Shown one piece after another: positions 7,526-15,679 of a stretch of DNA of 32,797 nucleotides. Source of the stretch: Prevotellaceae bacterium (GTDB taxonomy: Bacteria; Bacteroidota; Bacteroidia; Bacteroidales; Bacteroidaceae); the NCBI GenBank assembly GCA_021153165.1, contig JAGKTZ010000016.1, positions 1 to 32,797 on the forward strand. The letters are read 5' to 3'. A program made the position numbers and the translations under genes. Each line of letters starts with the position of its first letter. Positions within the stretch are counted from its first letter, which is position 1. The notes under the pieces are model-generated. The model made no database searches. It was not told the DNA's origin and was given only the letters and a program-made list of their open reading frames with translations.

Positions 7526-9616
7526 TTACTCTTCCACGGGATCTTCTTCAACGACCAGATTGTCGATGATGAAGTTTTGTCGTTCCATGGTGTTCTTGCC
7601 CATGTAGTATTCCAGGAGTTCTTTCACCTGGTCGCTCTTGTGTAGCGTCACTTGCTCTAGTCGTATCTCGGGACCAATGAAGTGGCGGAATTCTTCGGGA
7701 GAGATTTCACCCAAACCTTTGAATCGTGTGATTTCGGGATTAGGTTGCAATTTTTCTATCGCTGCAATTCTTTCTTCTTCGCTATAGCAGTAGATAGTTT
7801 CAAACTCTGAGCGGTCGCTGGTGCGGGTCTTTTTCAAGATAGCCTCACCTGCTGCGCTTGCAGTGTCGGATGTTACCGCCGAAGTCTGCTTGCGTTCCTT
7901 TTTCTTCTTATTTCGTACGCGGAACAAGGGGGTTTGCAGGATATAGACGTGACCTTTCTTGATCAAATCTGGGAAGAACTGCAAAAAGAACGTAATCATC
8001 AACAAACGAATGTGCATACCGTCGACATCGGCATCGGTTGCTACGATGACTTTGTTGTAGCGCAATCCATCAAGACCGTCTTCTATATTCAGCGCAGCTT
8101 GGAGCAGATTGAACTCTTCGTTCTCGTAAACCACTTTCTTGGTCAATCCGAAACAGTTCAAAGGCTTTCCGCGCAAGGAGAATACGGCTTGTGTGTTCAC
8201 ATCACGACTTTTGGTGATAGAACCCGAAGCAGAGTCCCCCTCGGTAATGAAGATTGACGAATCAAATCTAAGGTCGTTGTCTTCCTCCTGGCCCTTCTTT
8301 GTCTTAGGTGGCGCATCGTTCAGGTGAACTCGGCAGTCGCACAATTTTCTATTATGAAGATTTGCTTTTTTAGCACGTTCGCGTGCCAACTTTGTCACAC
8401 CTGCGATAGCTTTTCTTTCCTTTTCGCTCTCCTGAATCTTTTGTTGCAAAATTTCCGCAACGTCCAGATTCATGTGCAGGTAGTTGTCGACGTTACTCTT
8501 AATGAAGTCGCCCACAAACTTATTGACCGAGACGCCCGAAAGTGGGAAGGGATTGCCGTGCATATCTTTGTCTGGAGCCATCACCAAAGACCCCAGTTTG
8601 ATTTTTGTTTGGCTTTCAAAAAGTGGCTCTATCACACGAATTGCGATAGCTGCTACAAGACCATTGCGAACGTCCTGCACGTCAAAATTCTTACCAAAAT
8701 ATTCCTTGATAGTACGGGCAATGTGTTCCTTGAAAGCACTTTGGTGCGTACCGCCTTGGGTAGTGTGCTGACCGTTAACGAAAGAATAGTATTCCTCGCC
8801 GTATTGTGAAGTGTGGGTAAAGGCTATATCTATGCCGTCGCCTTTGAGATGCACGATGGGGTAAAGTCCTGGCGCGGTCATAGAGTCGTTGAGCAAATCC
8901 TCAAGACCATTTCGGCTGATGATACGACGGCCGTTGTAGAAAATAGCCAATCCTGTGTTCAAGTACGTATAGTTGCGCAACATATTGTTGACAAATTCGC
9001 TCTGGAACTTGAAGTCGAGGAAAAGATCTTTGTCTGGTTCGAAATAGATGTAAGTTCCGTTTTCCTCCTCGGTAGGTTGTTCGGTTTCCGAAACGAGTTT
9101 TCCGCAATCAAAGATGGCTTCGCGCATCAAGCCGTCGCGATAACTGCGCGCCACGAACTTTCGGCTCAACGCATTGACGGCTTTCAGACCCACACCGTTC
9201 ATACCGACCGAAGCGGTGAATACTGCGGTATCGTACTTACCACCTGTATTCAATTTTGAAACGGCATCGACCAATTTGCCCAAGGGGATACCACGGCCAT
9301 AGTCGCGTATTTCTGCGTTTCTGTCGTCTATGATATTTACTTCGATTTTCTTACCAAATCCTTCGTTGAATTCGTCGATACTGTTGTCGATAGTTTCCTT
9401 CAAGAGTACGTAGATACCGTCCTCGGCATGCGATCCGTCGCCCAAACGTCCGATATACATCCCCGGACGTCTGCGGATGTGCTCCACACCCTCGAGGGTG
9501 CGGATATTATCCTCGGTATAGGTGGCCGTACCACTTACATCCTGCAATTCTACCTCCGTTTCGGCACTTTCAAGTATTGGTGAAGCGCCTGAACTGAGTG
9601 TTTCTTTTTTTGCCAT
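7526..9616 (-). CDS. parE: DNA topoisomerase IV subunit B (type IIA, ParE/GyrB-like)
   Basis: ATPase subunit of a type IIA topoisomerase that decatenates and relaxes DNA with ParC. The GHKL ATPase domain shows E74 with DNS at 77-79, RDYGRGIP at 104-111 and the GVGLKAVNALS loop at 141-151. The TOPRIM domain has EGDSASG at 459-465 and DADVDG at 528-533, followed by RFKGLGE at 631-637. I favour ParE over GyrB because the ATP lid reads GVGLKAVNAL instead of GVGASVVNAL and the protein ends without a GyrB-type extension. At 696 residues it is somewhat long: there is an extra N-terminal 30 residues, and a low-complexity basic insert at about 571-605 in TOPRIM. It starts 30 bp after the GNAT-like gene. 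No parC is in the window. Confidence 0.92.
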   Translation of the reverse strand: MAKKETLSSGASPILESAETEVELQDVSGTATYTEDNIRTLEGVEHIRRRPGMYIGRLGDGSHAEDGIYVLLKETIDNSIDEFNEGFGKKIEVNIIDDRNAEIRDYGRGIPLGKLVDAVSKLNTGGKYDTAVFTASVGMNGVGLKAVNALSRKFVARSYRDGLMREAIFDCGKLVSETEQPTEEENGTYIYFEPDKDLFLDFKFQSEFVNNMLRNYTYLNTGLAIFYNGRRIISRNGLEDLLNDSMTAPGLYPIVHLKGDGIDIAFTHTSQYGEEYYSFVNGQHTTQGGTHQSAFKEHIARTIKEYFGKNFDVQDVRNGLVAAIAIRVIEPLFESQTKIKLGSLVMAPDKDMHGNPFPLSGVSVNKFVGDFIKSNVDNYLHMNLDVAEILQQKIQESEKERKAIAGVTKLARERAKKANLHNRKLCDCRVHLNDAPPKTKKGQEEDNDLRFDSSIFITEGDSASGSITKSRDVNTQAVFSLRGKPLNCFGLTKKVVYENEEFNLLQAALNIEDGLDGLRYNKVIVATDADVDGMHIRLLMITFFLQFFPDLIKKGHVYILQTPLFRVRNKKKKERKQTSAVTSDTASAAGEAILKKTRTSDRSEFETIYCYSEEERIAAIEKLQPNPEITRFKGLGEISPEEFRHFIGPEIRLEQVTLHKSDQVKELLEYYMGKNTMERQNFIIDNLVVEEDPVEE

Positions 9617-9646
9617 GCGTATGATTGTGTCTTATTCGTTTCGGGA

Positions 9647-10780
9647 TTATAAATTTTGCTTAAAGCAACGGCGACGCTTGTGCTGTTCTGTCTTGAAATA
9701 CTGCCATTGATTTTGCACGCGGCCATTATCTTCCAGTTCGGGATTAGACTCTGCGTATTCAAAGCCCATTTCTTGATAAACGGGAATCAGGTCAGTGAAG
9801 AGCAAAGCATTCACGCCCTTGCTCTGATAGTCTGGGCGCACTGCCACGAGCAGGAGGTCGAGCACCTTGGGGCGGTTCCACTTCAAAGCCTTCAAGAGAT
9901 GATACCATCCGAAGGGGAAGATTTTTCCCTTTGCCTTTTGCAAAGCTTCTGAAAGGGAAGGCATCGAGATACCCACGGCTACGATTTCGCCCTCTTCAGT
10001 CTCGACAAGTGTCACCATGCGTAGATCCAGCACAGGGATATATACCTTGACATACTGATCAATCTGAGCCTCGGTCATTCGCGAGAAGCCAAAGAGCGGC
10101 GCATAAGAATCGTTGATTAAACGGAATATATCGTGAGCCACTCCACTCTTGATCACATCTTTTTTGTTAGTCAACTTACGCACACGCAAGTTGTATTTGC
10201 GCTGTATGATATCTGATATGCGCTTATGTTTCTCAGGAATTGCGTCGGGGATATAGATTTTCATTTCCACCCAGTCGGCGGATTTTTCAAAGCCCATACG
10301 CTCCATGTGCACAGGATAGTAGGGATAGTTGTAAATAGTCGCCATGGTCGAGAGTTGATCAAAGCCCTCGATGAGCATACCCTCAGCATCCATGTCTGTG
10401 AAGCCTAATGGTCCCTCGATTTCCTTCATACCACGTTCACGCCCCCAAGCTTTCACTACATCAATCAAAGCATCGCTAACCTCGGCATCGTCGACAAAGT
10501 CGATCCAGCCAAAACGCACTACTTGACGTTGCCAAGTCTCATTGGCACGATGGTTGATAATAGCTGCCACACGTCCCACGATTTTCCCATCGCGGTAGGC
10601 CAAGAAATAATCTGCTTCGCAAAATTCGAAAGCAGCATTTTTCTCACGCGAAAAAGTATCAACCATATCCATATACAAATCGGGTACGGCGTAGGGGTTG
10701 TCTTTGTAAAATTCGTAATTGAAACGAATGAATTTTTTCAAATCAGACTTCGTAGAGACTTTTTTAATTACCACAGACAT
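9647..10780 (-). CDS. GNAT-fold acyltransferase-like protein of unknown substrate
   Basis: A 377-residue cytoplasmic protein, soluble with no signal peptide. Residues about 1-150 contain a degenerate GNAT-like pattern (FLAYRDGKIVGRVAAIINHRAN), and the second half repeats it (EGEIVAVGISMP ... LLLVAVRPDYQSKGVNALLF), where the latter resembles the acetyl-CoA-binding segment with Q/RxxGxG/A. It ends with a conserved-looking DNGRVQNQWQYFKTEQHKRRR tail. From memory this resembles a widespread Bacteroidetes family often annotated as N-acetyltransferase and related to E. coli YghO. The substrate is unknown. It has a well-formed promoter upstream and heads a run with parE 30 bp downstream, though nothing in the sequence links it to topoisomerase function. 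Confidence 0.75.
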   Translation of the reverse strand: MSVVIKKVSTKSDLKKFIRFNYEFYKDNPYAVPDLYMDMVDTFSREKNAAFEFCEADYFLAYRDGKIVGRVAAIINHRANETWQRQVVRFGWIDFVDDAEVSDALIDVVKAWGRERGMKEIEGPLGFTDMDAEGMLIEGFDQLSTMATIYNYPYYPVHMERMGFEKSADWVEMKIYIPDAIPEKHKRISDIIQRKYNLRVRKLTNKKDVIKSGVAHDIFRLINDSYAPLFGFSRMTEAQIDQYVKVYIPVLDLRMVTLVETEEGEIVAVGISMPSLSEALQKAKGKIFPFGWYHLLKALKWNRPKVLDLLLVAVRPDYQSKGVNALLFTDLIPVYQEMGFEYAESNPELEDNGRVQNQWQYFKTEQHKRRRCFKQNL

Positions 10781-10823
10781 TTTATCTTCAGTTTTTCAGG
10801 GTGATGCTAATATACAAACTGCG

Positions 10824-10856
10824 CAAAGTTAATAATTTTTTTCGAACTTTTCCAAA
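10824..10856 (-). promoter_or_regulatory. Promoter of the GNAT - parE - coaD - S41 run
   Basis: The minus strand has TTTG at 10856-10853 (-33), a 21-bp spacer, then TAACTTTG at 10831-10824 (-7). This is the best-spaced Bacteroidetes-type promoter in the window. The predicted transcript starts near 10817, about 36 bases before the ATG. Confidence 0.75.
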
Positions 10857-10944
10857 GGAAAACAAAGGGATTGTATCACACCGATTTGATTCTCTCAAAA
10901 TTGCACTTTCAGAGACTAACGGAATAGCGTTTTTTACCTCCGAA

Positions 10945-11028
10945 AAATTTTGCAACGTCTCGTTAAAAAAAACCTTAACCTTTTTCAAAAAAACCAAGAC
11001 CTTTTTTAAAAAAGGTTAGACTTTTTTT
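10945..11028. repeat. Four-unit 21-bp intergenic repeat element, copy B
   Basis: Four consecutive 21-bp units. Unit 10945-10965 is type 1 (AAATTTTGCAACGTCTCGTT plus A). Units 10966-10986, 10987-11007 and 11008-11028 are type 2, each an A run, an 8-bp core (CCTTAACC, CCAAGACC, GGTTAGAC) and a T run. It lies about 90 bp upstream of the GNAT-like gene -33 box. Confidence 0.85.
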
Positions 11029-11229
11029 CAAGGGGGCAAAACATAGTGATTTTTCTCGATAAAATGGGATTTTTTTAGCAAAGTCTATTTCAAAAAATAC
11101 GACAATATCTTATCACGAAATCTCGCCCCTGACAAAGCAGATCACACCTTGTTTCCACGAAAAAACAAACGCTATTTTCGATAAACTTAAATATTAAAAT
11201 TTCATCTGCCCGACTCACCGCTCATCCAC

Positions 11230-11317
11230 GCCACACAGAGCCATCCACACGCAATCACCACCTCATGCCACACAAGCGACACGCCCCATTTATACCAACT
11301 CCACGCCACACAAGCGA
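11230..11317. repeat. Three direct copies of a GCCACACA motif at 37-38 bp spacing
   Basis: GCCACACAAGCGA occurs exactly at 11267-11279 and 11305-11317, and a partial copy (GCCACACAGAGC) begins at 11230. The starts are 37 and 38 bp apart. They lie about 110-200 bp upstream of the rlpA promoter. Function unknown. Confidence 0.5.
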
Positions 11318-11428
11318 ATTTGTCACAGTCCCTTTATCACAACACAAAATGGCAAGAAAAAACGTCACGTTTCCTATCCTCAAAAAATCTATAATAATGT
11401 TAAAGTGGTGATAATTAGAGCAAAGAGC

Positions 11429-11459
11429 TTTGACATGTAACAAAAAAATCGTAACTTTG
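11429..11459 (+). promoter_or_regulatory. Promoter of the rlpA-like gene
   Basis: TTTG at 11429-11432, a 19-bp spacer, then TAACTTTG at 11452-11459. This fits the Bacteroidetes -33/-7 pattern. It predicts a start near 11466 and a leader of about 120 bases before the rlpA ATG. Confidence 0.7.
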
Positions 11460-11473
11460 CAGCGAATTTAGGA

Positions 11474-11577
11474 CAAGCGTCGACTCATTTCACTCCGATA
11501 CCATATATTATTATAAGGAGGAGATGGCTCGGAGAAAAGCCTTTTTGGCCTCTCTCGTCGATGCCTTGACCCTATAA
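11474..11577 (+). promoter_or_regulatory. Possibly structured leader of the rlpA-like gene
   Basis: An outer stem can form between 11474-11483 and 11558-11568 (10 pairs, one bulge, one G-U). Inside it, two stems compete for the same CT-rich strand: 11520-11528 with 11548-11555, which would bury the purine-rich AAGGAGGAG and an ATG, and the hairpin 11531-11535/11551-11555 plus GCC/GGC at 11539-11541/11547-11549. No T run follows, so control at translation is more likely than termination. No known riboswitch class was recognised. This is hand folding only. Confidence 0.35.
11524..11577 (+). CDS. Possible 17-residue leader peptide
   Basis: ATG at 11524-11526 opens a 17-codon frame, MARRKAFLASLVDALTL, ending at TAA 11575-11577, 8 bp before the rlpA ATG. 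An AAGGAGG stretch lies directly upstream, but only about 2 bases separate it from the ATG, which is too close for ideal ribosome binding, and Bacteroidetes rarely rely on such sites. The frame may be chance. Its position in the leader, and the overlap of its start with a possible stem, are why I list it. Confidence 0.25.
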   Translation: MARRKAFLASLVDALTL

Positions 11578-11585
11578 AAAAACAA

Positions 11586-12182
11586 ATGATGAACAGAAAA
11601 ATCAAATTTCTACTTTTCGCTCTGTCATTCATCATGACAAGCACAATTGCATTCGGACAAGAGATTCAAACTGGAAAGGCATCTTACTATGCCAACAAAT
11701 TCCACGGCAGACGCACCAGCGATGGTTCTATCTACCACCGCGACAGTATGACTTGCGCTCACCGTACACTCCCCTTTGGCACTTTGCTCAAAGTACGCAA
11801 CGTAAAGAATGGCAAAGAGGTTATCGTAAAAGTAAATGACCGCGGCCCCTTCTGCCAAGGCAGAATCGTCGACTTATCTTATGCCGCAGCTAAGGAACTG
11901 GGTATAATCTCATCAGGAGTAGCCAGCGTCGAAGCAACAAAAATCGGTTTCGTGTCTAAGAAGAAAGCGGCACAAAAGAAAGTAGTCGTGCCAGAACTAA
12001 AAATCATCAACCCCCTTTCAGGAGACTATTATAAAGTATCCGAATGGAAACTACGTGAAGGCGTAAAGAGTTCTACAAAAATCAAAGCTCCGCTCACTAA
12101 AGCGCATCGCCCAGCACACACCTCACAAAATAAACGAACTACGGCAGCAGCCTATAGTACATGGAAAAAGAATAGAACATAA
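11586..12182 (+). CDS. RlpA-like secreted protein with double-psi beta-barrel domain
   Basis: RlpA proteins are septal or envelope-associated; some are lytic transglycosylases acting on peptide-free glycan. This 198-residue protein has a signal peptide ending near AFG-Q at residue 24-25, with no lipobox, so it should be exported and not lipidated. The double-psi beta-barrel covers about 29-122: TGKASYYANKFHGRRTSDG, ... LPFGTLLKVRNVKNGKEVIVKVNDRGPF ... GRIVDLSYAAAKELGI. The conserved acidic residue is D85 in NDRGPF. The C-terminal 75 residues are basic and low complexity, with no SPOR domain, so binding to denuded glycan at the septum cannot be assumed. It has its own promoter and leader. The downstream sulfhydrylase gene begins 47 bp later. 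Confidence 0.88.
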   Translation: MMNRKIKFLLFALSFIMTSTIAFGQEIQTGKASYYANKFHGRRTSDGSIYHRDSMTCAHRTLPFGTLLKVRNVKNGKEVIVKVNDRGPFCQGRIVDLSYAAAKELGIISSGVASVEATKIGFVSKKKAAQKKVVVPELKIINPLSGDYYKVSEWKLREGVKSSTKIKAPLTKAHRPAHTSQNKRTTAAAYSTWKKNRT

Positions 12183-12229
12183 ACAACACAATGTTCACAC
12201 TGCGATAACCACACAAAACAAACTTCACT

Positions 12230-13519
12230 ATGAAAACTAAACAACACCCAGGCACACTCTGCGTGCAAGCAGGATGGACTCCCAAGAAGGGAGAACCCCG
12301 CGTGTTGCCTATCTATCAAAGCACAACATTCAAATACGACAATAGTGAACAAATGGCCCGTCTTTTCGATTTGGAAGACTCGGGCTATTTTTATACACGA
12401 TTGCAGAATCCCACCAACGATGCCGTAGCATCAAAGATAGCAGAACTCGAAGGCGGTATAGCAGCTATGCTCACGTCGAGCGGACAAGCTGCATCATTCT
12501 ACGCTATCTTTAATATCTGTGAAGCAGGCGACCACTTCATCTCATCAAGTACTATCTACGGCGGCACATTCAACCTCTTCGCTGTAACGATGAAGAAGAT
12601 GGGTATCGAATGTACCTTTGTCGACCCCGACTTGTCTGACGAAGAAATAGAAAAGCATTTCCGCCCAAATACAAAGTGTTTCTTCGGCGAAACGATCAGT
12701 AATCCCGGAGGAAATGTATTTGATATCGAACGCTTCGCACAGTTGGCTCACAAGCACGGTGTGCCCCTGATTGTCGACAACACCTTTGCGACGCCAATCA
12801 ACTGCAGACCTTTTGAATGGGGAGCAGACATTGTGACGCACTCCACTACTAAGTACATGGACGGACATGCTACAGCCGTGGGTGGATGTATCGTGGACAG
12901 CGGAAACTTCGACTGGATGGCACATGCAGACAAGTTCCCCGGCCTCTGCACTCCCGACGAAAGTTATCACGGTCTGACCTACGCTGAATCTTTCGGCAAG
13001 ATGGCATATATTACTAAAGCCACAGCACAACTCATGCGCGATTTGGGCTCAATCCAAAGCCCCGAGAATGCATTTCTCCTGAATATGGGCCTCGAAACCC
13101 TGCACTTGCGTATGAAGCGTCACTGCGAAAATGCACAAGCCGTCGCAGAATTCCTCGAAAGCGACGAGCGCGTAGCATGGGTCAACTATGCCGGTCTACC
13201 CAGCAACAAGTATTATGAATTAGGTCAAAAGTATTTGCCAAATGGTGGTTGCGGCGTCATCGCTTTCGGTTTGAAGGGTACACGCGAAGATGCTATTAAG
13301 TTTATGGACGAACTGAAATTGGTATGCATCGTGACCCACGTAGCAGACGCTCGTTCATGCGTTCTACATCCCGCCAGCCACACTCATCGACAACTTTCAG
13401 ACGAGCAATTGCGCGAAGCTGGCGTAGCACCAGATTTGATCCGCTTATCAGTAGGTATCGAGGATGTTCGCGATATCCTGGCAGATATCCAACAAGCCTT
13501 AGATGCTGCGATAAAATAG
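12230..13519 (+). CDS. O-acetylhomoserine aminocarboxypropyltransferase / sulfhydrylase
   Basis: PLP enzyme of the Cys/Met metabolism family, which makes homocysteine from O-acetylhomoserine and sulfide. The 429-residue length and the N-terminus (TLCVQAGWTPKKGEPRVLPIYQSTTF) fit the MetY group. The PLP lysine is K208 in THSTTKYMDGH, with the cofactor-binding D183 in VDNTFATP and the phosphate-binding SSGQAA at 83-88. Substrate-pocket residues YFYTRLQNPTND are present. I assign the sulfhydrylase over a gamma-lyase by overall pattern only, so the exact reaction is a family-level inference. No SAM riboswitch is present in the 47-bp gap before it, and it may be cotranscribed with the rlpA-like gene. 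A bidirectional terminator follows. Confidence 0.9.
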   Translation: MKTKQHPGTLCVQAGWTPKKGEPRVLPIYQSTTFKYDNSEQMARLFDLEDSGYFYTRLQNPTNDAVASKIAELEGGIAAMLTSSGQAASFYAIFNICEAGDHFISSSTIYGGTFNLFAVTMKKMGIECTFVDPDLSDEEIEKHFRPNTKCFFGETISNPGGNVFDIERFAQLAHKHGVPLIVDNTFATPINCRPFEWGADIVTHSTTKYMDGHATAVGGCIVDSGNFDWMAHADKFPGLCTPDESYHGLTYAESFGKMAYITKATAQLMRDLGSIQSPENAFLLNMGLETLHLRMKRHCENAQAVAEFLESDERVAWVNYAGLPSNKYYELGQKYLPNGGCGVIAFGLKGTREDAIKFMDELKLVCIVTHVADARSCVLHPASHTHRQLSDEQLREAGVAPDLIRLSVGIEDVRDILADIQQALDAAIK

Positions 13520-13552
13520 CCAACCATTAATACACGCCATTAGGCAAAAATA

Positions 13553-13597
13553 AAAAAACATGAGGGAATATCGATTTGACATTCCCTCATGTTTTTT
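13553..13597. terminator. Bidirectional terminator between convergent genes
   Basis: Arms 13553-13569 and 13581-13597 pair perfectly over 17 bp (core ACATGAGGGAAT / ATTCCCTCATGT) with an 11-nt loop. Flanking A and T runs serve both strands, so it can end the sulfhydrylase transcript (plus) and the OmpA/TPR lipoprotein transcript (minus). Confidence 0.9.
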
Positions 13598-13631
13598 GTA
13601 TTCTAATTATTAAGAACAAACTGTCTTTGGA

Positions 13632-15335
13632 TTACTTCACTAAGTTCAAGAATGCTGAATCGTTGAAGAGTGTCACAAAGTCAAGGTTCTTTGCTGCATG
13701 AGCCTTGAGAGACGCATCTTTGCTGATAGCGTTTGCCAAGTGCTTCACGGCTTCATTATTTTTGCTTGTGCGAGCAGCAAGTACAGCCTTCAAGTAGTCT
13801 GTCATTGCATTAGCTTTCTTTACACTTGCCAAAGTCTTTTCTGCTGCAGTATAGTTCTTTGTCAAGATTTCTGCGAGAGCTGCACTATTTGTTTTAGTAC
13901 CAGCAAGATTTTGCGCTGCTACAGCAAAGTTACCCTTAGCTACATTAAGGTTACCCACCAATTCATTGTAGTTTGGTGCAGAAGTAGCGCGTGATACGTA
14001 AGTTTCTGCATCTTTCACATTACCTTCTGCCAATGCAACGAGTGCGAGGTTAGCGTTAACTTCTGCGCAATCCTTTTTGCTTGCAGCTTGCTTCAGATAG
14101 TTCTTAGCGTTTTCAATGCTTCCTTCAGCTAAAGCAAGAGTTGCAAGGTTGTTGTATGCGCGATAGTCTGCAGGATATACGTTAGTTGTAGTAGCGTAGA
14201 TATCTTTCTTTTCGTTAGCATCTTCAGTCAGAGTAGCAGCATAGAGCAATTCTTCTACTGAGAGTTCCTTTGCGTTAGACTTATATTGCGCTTGGATTTC
14301 GTCGTCGCTGCGGCCGATGAGGTTGTAGTTTACAGTGAGTCGAGCACGGCGGAGTTCGGGCAAGATTTCTGTAGCCAACTCTTCAAAACCTGCAGAGAGG
14401 TTACGGATTTGCACTTCGCGTTCTTCGGGATCTTCGTACATTGAGAGTACGCGGAGGATTACCTCCTTGTCTTGGAGATTAGAAGCCATCAAGAGTTCTT
14501 GGAAGCCGTCCCAGTCTTCAGCTGTATACTTAGTATTGATATCTGCATCAAGCTCCATATTCTTCAACTCGCCTTGGAGGAATTTTGCAGAAGAGTTTTG
14601 ACGCTTTTCAGCCAATGCTGTGTTAAACTTGAGTGAACCTTCTGGAGACGCGTAAGCAGAGACTTCGATATTATCGATTTGGAAACTCTTTTGGTCGTTC
14701 TTGATTTCACGAAGCACTTTAACGAGGTCTTGCACTGATACACTCTTCAATTCGCTTGTACGTACATTTGCTTGATTGATGAGGTATTTGATTTGTGCTT
14801 GTTGACTTTGTGCGATAGCATATTGATAAGCATCTTTACCTACCACTGTGTTTGCGTCTTGTGCAGTTTTCTTAATCAACGTTGAAGTAGCTACTACACC
14901 GTTTGCAACTTTTACTGCAGGAACTTCTACAACCTTTTTGCCAACCTTAGCATCAAATGTAAGGTAGAGTTCACTTGTAGCCATAGCGTCTACATAGTCG
15001 AAGGTATTCTTCATGGTATAGTTGCCACCTACCTTGTACGAGATTTCCTGATCGTTGCCTTGAATCTTTTCACCTTGGAAGGTTGCAGGTTGACCAGCAG
15101 TTTCGCCGCCTTCATAGCGGAGCACTGGAGTCACTGTCACTACAGCCTTTTTCTTCATATACTTTTCAGGGAAACGGCCATTAATAGTCACGGGAACTTT
15201 CTCAGCAACTGCTTCAAGTGGAGAAGGAGTTACAGTGAAGTTGTCGGCGCTAAGTTCGCCCAATTTGTTACATGATGTAAGCAGTACGCCTGATGCGAGT
15301 GCTACACTGAGATACAGTTTCGAACTGTGCTTCAT
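13632..15335 (-). CDS. OmpA-like / TPR lipoprotein
   Basis: A 567-residue lipoprotein, probably in the outer membrane facing the periplasm. The signal peptide ends at C22 in LLTSC. Residues 30-150 are beta-rich. Residues about 200-260 contain an OmpA-like peptidoglycan-association pattern: IEVSAYASPEGSLKFNTALAEKR, where the usual GxxDxxG is changed to YASPEG at 228-233. From about 365 to 540 are TPR-like helical pairs (NLATLALAEGSIENAKNYLKQA, NLALVALAEGNVKDAETYV). This architecture is common in Bacteroidales and of unknown exact function; a link between outer membrane and peptidoglycan is an inference. It is monocistronic, with a -7 box upstream at 15408-15415 and a bidirectional terminator downstream. 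Confidence 0.85.
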   Translation of the reverse strand: MKHSSKLYLSVALASGVLLTSCNKLGELSADNFTVTPSPLEAVAEKVPVTINGRFPEKYMKKKAVVTVTPVLRYEGGETAGQPATFQGEKIQGNDQEISYKVGGNYTMKNTFDYVDAMATSELYLTFDAKVGKKVVEVPAVKVANGVVATSTLIKKTAQDANTVVGKDAYQYAIAQSQQAQIKYLINQANVRTSELKSVSVQDLVKVLREIKNDQKSFQIDNIEVSAYASPEGSLKFNTALAEKRQNSSAKFLQGELKNMELDADINTKYTAEDWDGFQELLMASNLQDKEVILRVLSMYEDPEEREVQIRNLSAGFEELATEILPELRRARLTVNYNLIGRSDDEIQAQYKSNAKELSVEELLYAATLTEDANEKKDIYATTTNVYPADYRAYNNLATLALAEGSIENAKNYLKQAASKKDCAEVNANLALVALAEGNVKDAETYVSRATSAPNYNELVGNLNVAKGNFAVAAQNLAGTKTNSAALAEILTKNYTAAEKTLASVKKANAMTDYLKAVLAARTSKNNEAVKHLANAISKDASLKAHAAKNLDFVTLFNDSAFLNLVK

Positions 15336-15407
15336 AATGTTTATATTTTATAGGGTTTATATTTTTTGTTCAATATTCAATTTGTCCGAAGTGGTCCAAA
15401 CTATCTG

Positions 15408-15415
15408 CAAAGATA
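15408..15415 (-). promoter_or_regulatory. -7 promoter box of the OmpA/TPR lipoprotein gene
   Basis: The minus strand reads TATCTTTG, matching TAnnTTTG, about 73 bp before the ATG. No clear -33 TTTG was found at normal spacing. Confidence 0.5.
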
Positions 15416-15595
15416 CTGCTTTTGTGTGAGATAATTGTTAAAAACAGGTCTGTTTTACTACTTTTTTAGTTCTTTTTAAGACAAAGAAAGTACTTTGTTG
15501 ATGATTTTGCAATCCAGAGGTTACCTTTTTGCACAAAAATCTCATTTTCGAACTATGGTAATTAGTACTAAAAAATAGGCTAAAAAGCGGCGCAA

Positions 15596-15679
15596 AAAAA
15601 ACCTAGACCTTTTTTAAACAAGACGTCGCGAAATTTTAACGAGACGTCGCGAAATTTTAAAAAGGTCTAGGCTTGTGAA
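15596..15679. repeat. Four-unit 21-bp intergenic repeat element, copy C
   Basis: Four 21-bp units at 15596, 15617, 15638 and 15659. The two inner units are type 1 (AACRAGACGTCGCGAAATTT plus T). The outer two are type 2 in opposite orientation, so CCTAGACCTTTTT at 15602-15614 and AAAAAGGTCTAGG at 15659-15671 form a perfect 13-bp inverted repeat around a 44-nt loop. The element lies directly next to the lgt terminator. Confidence 0.88.

Larger units (their letters stand above)
10781..11585. other. Divergent gene-free gap of about 800 bp
   Basis: The gap holds promoters in both directions (10824-10856 and 11429-11459), repeat element B (10945-11028), a set of three spaced copies of a GCCACACA-type motif (11230-11317), and the rlpA leader with a possible 17-codon ORF. 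The stretch 11040-11220 is AT-rich; I see no gene there, only a TATTTTCGATAAA 13-mer at 11173-11185 that recurs, inverted, at 4092-4104. Confidence 0.75.

Noticed and set aside
10801..11019. 72-codon plus-strand ORF ending in KKT-type repeats
   Set aside because: Covers the promoter of the divergent GNAT-like gene and repeat element B; repeat-driven.
10945..11028. Simple bidirectional terminators
   Set aside because: The A-run/T-run units could act so, but this copy lies between divergent promoters with no gene ending there, and the type 1 unit is not explained.
4092..11185. TATTTTCGATAAA 13-mer shared near elements A and B as part of a longer repeat
   Set aside because: It is AT-rich, at different distances from the two elements, and not found near C or D, so I do not count it as part of the family.
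11255..11443. 62-codon minus-strand ORF upstream of rlpA
   Set aside because: No promoter or homology cue, and it crosses the spaced repeats and part of the rlpA promoter.
12183..12229. SAM riboswitch before the sulfhydrylase gene
   Set aside because: The gap is only 47 bp, A/C-rich, and lacks any riboswitch core or stem.
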